Positions 52,059 through 59,630 of a stretch of 64,000 nucleotides of DNA are shown here, one piece after another; position 1 is the first letter of the stretch; each line of letters begins with the position of its first letter. The DNA comes from an uncultured Lachnospiraceae bacterium. GTDB lineage: Bacteria; Bacillota; Clostridia; Lachnospirales; Lachnospiraceae. The notes under the pieces are model-generated. The model did no database searches and had not been told where the DNA came from. It saw only the letters and a list, made by a program, of their open reading frames with translations. The stretch is from NCBI GenBank assembly GCA_910578335.1, contig CAJTPU010000002.1:62001-126000 (forward strand), read 5' to 3'. A program made the position numbers and the translations under genes.

Positions 52059-52970
52059 TTATGAACGAGTATCTTTTTCATGATAGCCAAAATTTTTCAG
52101 AAGAAAATCACTGTCGCGCCAGTCCTTTTTCACCTTGACCCAAAGCTGCAGATTCACCTGTCTCTCCAAAAGCTCCTCTATTTCAGGGCGCGCAAGGGAG
52201 CCGATTTTCTTTAACATGACGCCGTTTTTACCGATGATGATGCCCTTGTGGGACTCCCGCTCGCAGATAATGGTAGCCTCGATATCCGCAATCTTTTTCC
52301 GGTATTTTAAGCTCTCGATACTGACCGCCACACCGTGAGGAATCTCCTCGGAAAGAAGCCTTAATGCCTTCTCCCTGATAAGCTCCGCCACAATCTGCCG
52401 CATGGGCTGGTCCGTCACGGTGTCCTCATCATAAAACGCCGGTCCGTAAGGCATGTACTTCATAATGCACCTTATCAATTCGTCCGTATTATCCGCTTTT
52501 AAGGCGGAAACCGGCACTACCTCCGCAAAATCATACTGCTGCCTGTACGCGTCAATGCTGGAAAAAAGCTGTTCCTTTTTTACCGTGTCTATTTTATTGA
52601 CAACCAGTATCACCGGCGTCTTCGTCTTTTGAAGCTGCTCTATGATATGCCGCTCGCCTGCGCCGATAAAATGGGTGGGCTCCACCAGCCAGAGAATGAC
52701 ATCCACCTCGGACATGGTCTTTTCCGCCACGTTCACCATGTAATTTCCCAGCTTATTTTTTGCTTTATGGATGCCCGGCGTATCCAGAAAGACAATCTGT
52801 CCCTCTTTTGACGTATACACAGTCTGAATCCGGTTCCTTGTAGTCTGCGGCTTGTCAGAGGTGATGGCAATTTTCTGCCCAATCAGACAGTTCATCAGCG
52901 TTGACTTTCCCACATTGGGTCTGCCAATCAACGTGGCAAACCCCGATTTAAAAGCCGTATTTTCACTCAT
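52059..52970 (-). CDS. era: GTPase Era
   Basis: Era is a GTPase that binds 16S rRNA and helps 30S maturation. The 303-residue protein has G1 GRPNVGKST, G3 DTPGIHKAKN, G4 NKID and a C-terminal KH domain with GIIIGKNGVMLKKIGSLAR. The start at 52970 follows GGAGGCACAA; the frame is open for 93 codons upstream only because the repeat-rich end of the DUF4349 gene lacks stops there. Its ATG overlaps the upstream stop by eight bases. Confidence 0.96.
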   Translation of the reverse strand: MSENTAFKSGFATLIGRPNVGKSTLMNCLIGQKIAITSDKPQTTRNRIQTVYTSKEGQIVFLDTPGIHKAKNKLGNYMVNVAEKTMSEVDVILWLVEPTHFIGAGERHIIEQLQKTKTPVILVVNKIDTVKKEQLFSSIDAYRQQYDFAEVVPVSALKADNTDELIRCIMKYMPYGPAFYDEDTVTDQPMRQIVAELIREKALRLLSEEIPHGVAVSIESLKYRKKIADIEATIICERESHKGIIIGKNGVMLKKIGSLARPEIEELLERQVNLQLWVKVKKDWRDSDFLLKNFGYHEKDTRS

Positions 52971-54225
52971 TTGTGCCTCCCTGCTGTACTGCCGGCGCGG
53001 AAGCTGCATTCTGTGCTGCCTGCCCCTGCTGTACCGCCGGCATGGGAGCTCCGTTCTGTGCTGCCTGCCCCTGCTGTACCGCCGGCATGGGAGCTGCATT
53101 CTGTGCTGCCTGCCCCTGCTGTACCGCCGGCTGCCGTGCCTGCATAGCCGCCATATTCTGCATATGCGCTGCCGCCGGCGCGGGAGGCATACCCTGCGCC
53201 TGCATTTGACGCATATACGCCTGCTGCCGCTGCCTGTATTCCTCCGCACGTTTCCTTCTCTTTGCCGCGCCCCGCTTTACGCCTAATACGGTAAATACGG
53301 TAATCAGTAAAATAATGACTGCCAGCAGCACCAGATAAGGCAGCGCCGTCACAAACCAGACAAAGAACTCGCGGAAGCCTTTTCCGATGTTCTTTAAGCT
53401 GGTCATAAATCCGTCGCCGATTCGCTCCCATGTGGTCTGCTGCCTTACCGGCACGGGCGTCAGCTCCACCACCTCGGTGATGTTTAAATAGACTGTGCTG
53501 TATTCTATCTGGTTGTCGTAGGTGCGAAGCTGTCTCTCCATACTCTCTATCTGATAGCGAACCTCGGAAAGCCTTGACTCCAACATAATCATCTCTTCCA
53601 CAGTCTCCGCCTGCTCAAGGAAGGAAAGCAGCCTCTCCTGCTCCGCCAAAAGCACATCCTTGTGGCTGTCCAAATCCACGTAGTCAAGCGTCACGTCCGT
53701 TTCCTGCTCCGACCTGCTTGTAATATTGCCGTTTTCCGCAACCTGCGAAAGGAAAATGTCCAGATTGCTTTTGGGGATACGCAGCGTCAGGCTTGCATTC
53801 CGCTCATTGCGGTAGCCGCTTCCGCTGTAATTCGTACCGTAATAACTGCTGCCATTGTCAGAGTTTAATTTTTCCACATACCCGCCAAGCTCCTGCGTCC
53901 GGCTCTGCACATAGGAAAGCAGGGCGTCAAAATCCATGGTCTCTACCTTCAGGCTCACCGTGCGAATCAACTTTCTTCCTGCGCGCACATCCTCCCCTGC
54001 ACCCGCGGAAGGACTGTCATAAGAACCCTCATAGGAATCCGACGGCTCATAAAAATAGTCAGAGTCCTCCCCATAAATACCGGCGCTGTTTACGGAGCCA
54101 GGCGCCTCATAATAGCCGCCGCCATTGGCATAATCGCTCTTGGCGCCGTCATAGGTACTGCCGCAGCCCGTAAAAATAAATGTCAGACAAAATAATACCC
54201 CAAATACCTTTTTCAATCCCTTCAT
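52963..54225 (-). CDS. DUF4349 lipoprotein with tandem-repeat tail
   Basis: This 420-residue protein starts with a lipoprotein signal (VLFCLTFIFTGCGSTY). A low-complexity Gly/Tyr/Ser stretch and a DUF4349 domain (about residues 90-280, with RKLIRTVSLKVETMDFDAL and a coiled-coil section) follow. One membrane span near the C-terminus (LPYLVLLAVIILLITVFTVL) is followed by a cytoplasmic Gln/Ala/Met-rich tail. The tail ends in three 15-residue repeats of the AVQQGQAAQNGAPM type, encoded by 45-base tandem repeats. DUF4349 has no proven function. It overlaps era by eight bases. Confidence 0.85.
   Translation of the reverse strand: MKGLKKVFGVLFCLTFIFTGCGSTYDGAKSDYANGGGYYEAPGSVNSAGIYGEDSDYFYEPSDSYEGSYDSPSAGAGEDVRAGRKLIRTVSLKVETMDFDALLSYVQSRTQELGGYVEKLNSDNGSSYYGTNYSGSGYRNERNASLTLRIPKSNLDIFLSQVAENGNITSRSEQETDVTLDYVDLDSHKDVLLAEQERLLSFLEQAETVEEMIMLESRLSEVRYQIESMERQLRTYDNQIEYSTVYLNITEVVELTPVPVRQQTTWERIGDGFMTSLKNIGKGFREFFVWFVTALPYLVLLAVIILLITVFTVLGVKRGAAKRRKRAEEYRQRQQAYMRQMQAQGMPPAPAAAHMQNMAAMQARQPAVQQGQAAQNAAPMPAVQQGQAAQNGAPMPAVQQGQAAQNAASAPAVQQGGTNE
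52981..53131 (-). repeat. 45-base tandem repeat in the DUF4349 gene
   Basis: Three units of 45 bases (52981-53025, 53026-53070, 53071-53115) plus 16 bases of a fourth, nearly identical in sequence. Each encodes a 15-residue Q/A/G/P unit in frame. The copy number is likely to vary by slippage between strains. Confidence 0.9.
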
Positions 54226-54251
54226 AAAAAAACCTCCCTCTTTTACACACA

Positions 54252-57173
54252 CTATCCGACAAGATTTTCCACCCTTTCAAACAGTCCTCCTGCCTCACTG
54301 ATTTTCTCGGCGTTTCCAACAACACAGAGACAGTCATCCTCCATAAACGCTCTGATATAACCGGCTGTCTCTCTCAGCTTATCCGGCGTGGTGCCGAGCA
54401 GTTCATCCCTCTCCTTCTGCAAATCGGCATCCGTCATGTCCGCCATATAGCCGCCCAGCGAAAACGCACCCTTTGCGGCGGGATTCATCGGCGTATCCAG
54501 CTCGCTGACGGCACCTATAATAAACTGTGTCATTATCCGCTCATCCGCCTCAAAGGAAGCGATATAATCCGCCGCCTTTTCGTAGATATCGATGGTATTC
54601 TGCAGATTCGGGTCGCGGTAGGATACGAAATAGCTGTCCCCCTGTTTGCCAAAGCCGCACATACAGCCGTATGCGCCGCCCTTCACGCGAATCTGATTCC
54701 ACAGATAATCATAGCGCATCATCATCCGCAGCACACAAAGCGAGCCGTCGTAAGCAAGCCCTTTCTGCTTGAAATTGCCGGCGCGGCAGACATATTGTAC
54801 CTGTCCCGGCGTCTTGTAGCCCTCCTTCTCCTTGTGCAGGCTGACCGTAAACCGACCCTCCTGTACCTCGTTTTGGTAAAGCGACGCCTTTAATTTTTCT
54901 ATGATTGCAGGAAGCCTGTCCGCTGCTTCCCTGCTGCCCGTAAAATCCACCATCAGGTTTTCCGGTCTGAAAACAATCGCCGCAAGCTCTTGTAATTTTG
55001 CCGAAATGTCCGCCGCTTCTGTCTCGAAATCCGCGCACAGCTTTTCCACCAGCCTGTAGAAGGCAATGCCGGAAAGCAGCTCGTTGTACGCAGCAGTCCT
55101 TGATATGCCGGAAAGCGCCCGCATCATGGCGACGCTGTGTCCTGCAGATATCATCTGCCCCTGCATTCTGGACTTGCCCTCAGCCAGAATTTCTTTTATC
55201 CTTTTTTTGTCGGAGAAATCCGAGGTCATGGCGATTTCTCTCATCAAATCTACTGCCGTCTCCAGATTCTCATACAATACCTTTGTCTTTAACTCCATCG
55301 TCAGCGTATGCTTCTGTTCATCGCGGATGCTGCCGTAGACATTGGTATCTGCGGAAATACCGCCTGTTTTGATATTTACCTCATTAAACAGCTCCGCATA
55401 GGCGTAATGCTCCGTATTTAAAAGCATCAGCGTTCCTTTCAGGATGCCGAGATACGGAAACAGCCTTTCCGGCACTTTGTCCAGCTTAAACAGCAGGCGC
55501 AGATAGCCGATGCCATTGGTAAACAGCTCATGGAACAGGAAATCCGTCCCGCCGATATGCCGCAGCTCATTGACAAATACTGCCGCTTCTTTTTTGATGT
55601 CCTGCACGGTAAGCATGGGAATCTTCGCCAGATTTTCTTCCGCATCCGGCGCATCCTGATACGCTTTTAACGCCTCTGTCCTTGCTATGAGGTCCTGTAT
55701 CTGTGCCTCGGAAAGCTGTGCCTTGTACGCCGCAAGCTGCTCCCTTAGCGCCTTCTCACGCTGCTCGGTAAGCCCTTTTTTAGGCAGGAGCACCACTAAG
55801 GATTTGTGGGGATTCTCAATCAGGTACTGCTTTACCAGCGACTCAAAATATCCCGTCTCCACTTTTTTTCTGAGCGCGGCAAAGGTCTCGTTTGCCTCCA
55901 CGTGGATAAATGGCTTGTTGTCGTCATAAAGCCAGCTATCCAGCATACGCAGACCGTACATCAATCCCTTCGGATAACGCCCAAAGTCCGCTTCCCTGTA
56001 TTCAAACTCAAAACAATTTAAACCCGCCAGAAGCGCCTTCTTGTCAAAGCCATTTTCTGCAATTTCCCCCAGCACCCTGCGGATTATCTGCAGAAATTCC
56101 TCCTCCCGCCCTGCATCCGCATTCTTGGAGACAATACTGAAATAAGGCTGCTTGATGCCATTGTCGTAGATGCTGTAAATATCCGTGCCGATACCGGCAT
56201 CGGTAAGCGCCTGCTTTAAAGGCGCACCGGGTGCGGAACAGAGCGCATAGTCCAATACCTGAAAAGCCACATAAAGCTCCTTGTCCAGCGTATCTCCCAC
56301 GGACATACTGTATGCCAGGTAAGCATTCTCCTTCTCATCTTCCTCGTCCCCTATGGGATATTCCTTTTCCACCCTGTTTAACGCCGGTAAAGCCGGCTGG
56401 CTCTGCACATGGGAATCCACCTGTCTTTCCTCAAAATGGGACAGGTATTCCTTGTCAATATAATCCAGCTTCTCCGCCATATCCATATCACCGTAGAGGT
56501 AGATATAGCTGTTGGAGGGATGGTAATAGCTTCTGTGGAAATCCAGAAATTCCTCATAGGAAAGCTTCGGAATATCCTGCGGGTCACCTCCCGACTCAAA
56601 GCTGTAGGTGGTATCCGGATAAAGGGAATTGCTCAGCTCCCGCACCAGCACCTCGTCCGGCGAGGAAAAGGCACCCTTCATTTCATTGTAGACCACGCCG
56701 TTTAAGGTAAGCGGCTCCTCCCTGCCGGAAAGCTCATAATGCCAGCCCTCCTGCATAAAAATCTTTTCTTCTTTGTAAATATTGGGATAAAATACCGCAT
56801 CCAGATATACATGCATGAGATTCTGAAAATCCTTATCGTTGCAGCTCGCCACCGGATACAGGGTCTTGTCCGGATAGGTCATCGCATTCAGGAAAGTATT
56901 TAAAGAACCTTTTACCAGCTCCACAAAAGGGTCCTTCACCGGGAAATGCTCTGAGCCGCACAGCACGGAATGCTCCAGAATATGCGCCACACCGGTGCTG
57001 TTTACGGGTGTGGTGCGGAAGCCTACGTAAAATACCTTATTGTCATCATCATTCGACAGAAGGGCAACCCTTGCGCCTGTCTTTTTGTGCCGCAAAAGAT
57101 AACTCTCGGAATTTAAATCCGCAATCGTCCTCCTCTCTATTAATTCATAGCTTGTCAGTTCTTCTACTTTCAT
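54252..57173 (-). CDS. M16C-family metallopeptidase (presequence protease-like)
   Basis: This 973-residue protein is of the insulinase/PreP type, made of four homologous domains in one chain. The inverted zinc motif HILEH is at about residue 60 (GVAHILEHSVLCGS), the distal glutamate lies in GVVYNEMKGAF, and YKEEKIFMQEGWHYEL precedes it. Family relatives digest short unstructured peptides inside a closed chamber; the protein has no signal peptide, so it would act in the cytoplasm. I start at the ATG at 57173, six bases after GGAG. It is 26 bases ahead of the DUF4349 gene. Confidence 0.93.
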   Translation of the reverse strand: MKVEELTSYELIERRTIADLNSESYLLRHKKTGARVALLSNDDDNKVFYVGFRTTPVNSTGVAHILEHSVLCGSEHFPVKDPFVELVKGSLNTFLNAMTYPDKTLYPVASCNDKDFQNLMHVYLDAVFYPNIYKEEKIFMQEGWHYELSGREEPLTLNGVVYNEMKGAFSSPDEVLVRELSNSLYPDTTYSFESGGDPQDIPKLSYEEFLDFHRSYYHPSNSYIYLYGDMDMAEKLDYIDKEYLSHFEERQVDSHVQSQPALPALNRVEKEYPIGDEEDEKENAYLAYSMSVGDTLDKELYVAFQVLDYALCSAPGAPLKQALTDAGIGTDIYSIYDNGIKQPYFSIVSKNADAGREEEFLQIIRRVLGEIAENGFDKKALLAGLNCFEFEYREADFGRYPKGLMYGLRMLDSWLYDDNKPFIHVEANETFAALRKKVETGYFESLVKQYLIENPHKSLVVLLPKKGLTEQREKALREQLAAYKAQLSEAQIQDLIARTEALKAYQDAPDAEENLAKIPMLTVQDIKKEAAVFVNELRHIGGTDFLFHELFTNGIGYLRLLFKLDKVPERLFPYLGILKGTLMLLNTEHYAYAELFNEVNIKTGGISADTNVYGSIRDEQKHTLTMELKTKVLYENLETAVDLMREIAMTSDFSDKKRIKEILAEGKSRMQGQMISAGHSVAMMRALSGISRTAAYNELLSGIAFYRLVEKLCADFETEAADISAKLQELAAIVFRPENLMVDFTGSREAADRLPAIIEKLKASLYQNEVQEGRFTVSLHKEKEGYKTPGQVQYVCRAGNFKQKGLAYDGSLCVLRMMMRYDYLWNQIRVKGGAYGCMCGFGKQGDSYFVSYRDPNLQNTIDIYEKAADYIASFEADERIMTQFIIGAVSELDTPMNPAAKGAFSLGGYMADMTDADLQKERDELLGTTPDKLRETAGYIRAFMEDDCLCVVGNAEKISEAGGLFERVENLVG

Positions 57174-57271
57174 CCTTTTCTCCATTTCTGCGCTGTTTGG
57201 GGTTTGCTTAAAAGATAAGCCGGCGGATTTGCGGCAGTCAGCGCGCTGACCCAAATCCCTTTTGGCAAGTT

Positions 57272-57691
57272 TTATACGACCGCCGCAAGTGCCAGTTTGG
57301 AAAAAGAAATTTCCTGTATCAGAATTCCCTTTTCCTTCTTTTCGTCTGGCGGTATTTTTACAAAATCCTGCAGCTTCAGGGTGCGGCTCACATAAGCAGG
57401 CTCCCCTTTCCTTCTTTTTTTCTGTTCCAGAATGCTGATTCTAACCTTGGTTTTCAACTGTAAAAACGTCTGGTAGGCAAAGCCCTTTTCTTCCATGTAG
57501 TAAAAATGGCTTTCCAGCGATACGCCTTCCTCAGAAAGCTCCTGCTTTATATACCTGTTTACCAGCGATTTGATTTTAAAAGGAATCTCCTCATTCTCCG
57601 TCAATTCCTCGTATGTATATTTTGCCCCCAGATAAATGCTTGAAACATCCTGCATAATATACTTATAATCCGTATACTGACAATCCCTCAT
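57272..57691 (-). CDS. Conserved-looking protein of unknown function, coupled to the sigma-like gene
   Basis: I do not recognise this 139-residue soluble protein. It starts MRDCQYTDYKYIMQDVSSIY and has a charged basic middle (LEQKKRRKGEP) and a hydrophobic end (FSKLALAAVV). No membrane span or known motif is visible. Its ATG overlaps the stop of the sigma-like gene in an ATGA arrangement, so translation is coupled and the two products may work together. Confidence 0.7.
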   Translation of the reverse strand: MRDCQYTDYKYIMQDVSSIYLGAKYTYEELTENEEIPFKIKSLVNRYIKQELSEEGVSLESHFYYMEEKGFAYQTFLQLKTKVRISILEQKKRRKGEPAYVSRTLKLQDFVKIPPDEKKEKGILIQEISFSKLALAAVV

Positions 57692-58419
57692 GTCAAATCC
57701 TCTATCTTTCCGCCACTGATACGGACGGCTTCTTCAATTGCCTTTGCGGAAAACCTTCCTTCCGCAGCAAGCTCTTCTATCGTTACTTTCCTCCCGTAAT
57801 CTTTTGCCAGCTCTCTTGCCGCATCTGCCACCTTGTTTACCCGCTTTGCAATCCGCCCTTCCTTCTTGCTCTCCGCGGCATTTTCCGCCACAAGGCTTTC
57901 CATCGCCTCCATAATCTGCTTTGCCAAAGATGCCTCCGCCCCATCGGTATCCTGTGCCGGCTTTAGCATCTTTACCCCCGCTGTAACGGCGGCATTCCCC
58001 TCTCCTATCAAATCCTCCAAAAGCACACCCTGTCCTGCATACAGCCTTGCCATATCCGCGACTTTAGGCAGCATCAACGTAATAAGCCTCTCCTGCGCTG
58101 ATGCTTCCCCCGAAGCGGCAGCCTGAAAAACAACAGTCCTTTCCGTATCGTCGACTTCTGCAAATACGGCAATCTCCTCCAGATAAAGCTTCAGATAATC
58201 CTTTTCCGCCACGGACAAATTTGCTTCTATATCAAACGGCGCTCCCACGCCAATGCCATATCTCTGTAAATAGGCATGTACCATGGAAAGCTTGTCCTCT
58301 GTCAGGTCAAAATCGGCAAACGCTCCTTCCACCTGCTCTTTTGTAAGAAGATTGTCCTGCGTCTTGGCAAATTCTTTCAATTCTGCCAGCTTAGCGGCAA
58401 ACAGCGCTTCTTTTTCCAT
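57688..58419 (-). CDS. Sigma-70-like protein lacking region 4
   Basis: This 243-residue protein lines up with the primary sigma factor family but is reduced. An N-terminal LLTKEQVEGAFADFDLTED segment is region 1.1-like. YLKLYLEEIAVFAE is region 1.2, and ARLYAGQGVLLEDLIGEGNA is region 2.1-2.2, the polymerase-contact part. The aromatic -10 melting motif of region 2.3-2.4 is absent (it reads EASLAKQIMEAMESLV). A region 3-like helix-turn-helix (ARELAKDYGRKVTIEELAAE) ends the protein, and no region 4 follows. It may bind RNA polymerase without normal promoter recognition; that is inference. The start follows AAAGGAGAGG. Confidence 0.78.
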   Translation of the reverse strand: MEKEALFAAKLAELKEFAKTQDNLLTKEQVEGAFADFDLTEDKLSMVHAYLQRYGIGVGAPFDIEANLSVAEKDYLKLYLEEIAVFAEVDDTERTVVFQAAASGEASAQERLITLMLPKVADMARLYAGQGVLLEDLIGEGNAAVTAGVKMLKPAQDTDGAEASLAKQIMEAMESLVAENAAESKKEGRIAKRVNKVADAARELAKDYGRKVTIEELAAEGRFSAKAIEEAVRISGGKIEDLT

Positions 58420-58466
58420 ATCCTCTCCTTTGTCAATTTGACCCACCCTCTACAGCCGCTTCCTGC

Positions 58467-59378
58467 CTACAAAACATGCTTGTGGCTGAACAAATGCTCC
58501 TGACAGTACTCATAGTTGCCGTTGCACTTAGAGCAGAATCTAAATTCCAGCTCCGGATTGGACTCGTCCGTCCTGCCGCAGATGACGCATTTGTGTTTTG
58601 TGACTGCCGTGCCACGGTGCACCTCCCGTTTATACTCATACTGCCGCTTCATCTGCTTCGGACTGCGGATAATGCGGTTTCTCGCAGTAAAGAAAAAGAC
58701 GATAAAGTTAAGCAGGGAGGACAATATGGCAATCCGCAGGAAGAAATTGAAATTGATGGTAACCAGTCCGCCCAGGCTTAATACATTGCCCTTACTTCCG
58801 ATAAATTCAAAGCCAATAATAACCGCGTACACAATTCCCAGCCATTTTACCTTGATGGGCACCAAAAACATGAGGAGTACCTGCACGTCGGGAAAGGTAG
58901 CCGCAAAGGCAAGGAAAATAGACATATTAATGTAGTAAGTGCTGAAATACATCGAGCCTGCCTGAAAAATCAGTTTCCCCAGACTGGAAAGTCCCCACGC
59001 CTCCCCATAAAACAGATAAGCCGCTCCCATGGCGATAAAACTGCCAAGCACGGTAAAGAACATCCCGGAAAAAATATATACATTGTACCGGTACGTTCCC
59101 CACGTGCGCTCTAAAGTAGTTCCGATACTCCAGTAAAAATACAGCATAATCAGGGTCGTAAAAATATTGCCCATGGAAGGCGGCACCAATACCCAGCTCA
59201 CCAGCCGCCACACCTGCCCGTGCAGTATCTCGTAAGGATTCAGCGTCAGATAGTACAGAAAATTGCCGTTGATAAGCTGTATGATATATCCGACTGCATA
59301 ACACGCTATCAGTACCGTGGATAAATTCGGAATTGCGTATTTTCCGAATTTTTTTTCAAACCGGCTCATTGGTCTCAT
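58467..59378 (-). CDS. Rhomboid-like membrane protein with C-terminal zinc ribbon
   Basis: This 303-residue protein has about six membrane spans in a rhomboid-like arrangement (NPYEILHGQVWRLVSWVLVP, an early-loop motif of rhomboids, then NIFTTLIMLYFYWSIGTTLE). The GxSG serine and the late histidine of active rhomboid proteases are missing, so it looks like an inactive relative. After the last span, a basic linker leads to CVICGRTDESNPELEFRFCSKC-type cysteine pairs with a following C and H, a probable zinc ribbon on the inside. The start at 59378 follows GGAGG by six bases. It lies upstream of the sigma-like gene on the same strand. Confidence 0.75.
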   Translation of the reverse strand: MRPMSRFEKKFGKYAIPNLSTVLIACYAVGYIIQLINGNFLYYLTLNPYEILHGQVWRLVSWVLVPPSMGNIFTTLIMLYFYWSIGTTLERTWGTYRYNVYIFSGMFFTVLGSFIAMGAAYLFYGEAWGLSSLGKLIFQAGSMYFSTYYINMSIFLAFAATFPDVQVLLMFLVPIKVKWLGIVYAVIIGFEFIGSKGNVLSLGGLVTINFNFFLRIAILSSLLNFIVFFFTARNRIIRSPKQMKRQYEYKREVHRGTAVTKHKCVICGRTDESNPELEFRFCSKCNGNYEYCQEHLFSHKHVL

Positions 59379-59536
59379 ATCATTCCTCCCATGTGGGTCA
59401 TTTCAAAATAAATGGCTGCATATATTCTATCATTCCTAAATTCCAAAGTAAACGGCTCCGGCAATTTTTCACATAAATTTTGGAAAAGTTTTATATTTTT
59501 TCCTGAATGTATCAGAAAAGATTCCTGTGTTGTTCG

Positions 59537-59565
59537 TTGCAATTTGTCGTTTCCTGTCGTATAAT
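59537..59565 (+). promoter_or_regulatory. Promoter of the activase-type gene
   Basis: -35 TTGCAA (59537-59542), 17-base spacer, perfect -10 TATAAT (59560-59565). The leader is about 60 bases. Confidence 0.83.
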
Positions 59566-59630
59566 ATACGTGCTTATGCCGTGCGATAAAACGTCTGCAC
59601 GGAAATCAAAGAAAAAAGGAATGATTTTAT

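Noticed and set aside
52981..53131. Possible CRISPR-like repeats
   Set aside because: The units are direct, adjacent and without unique spacers, and they encode an in-frame 15-residue protein repeat.
52970..53249. Era extended upstream by 93 codons
   Set aside because: The extension is a shadow of the repeat-rich DUF4349 gene; GTPase Era starts at 52970 with a good ribosome site and normal family length.
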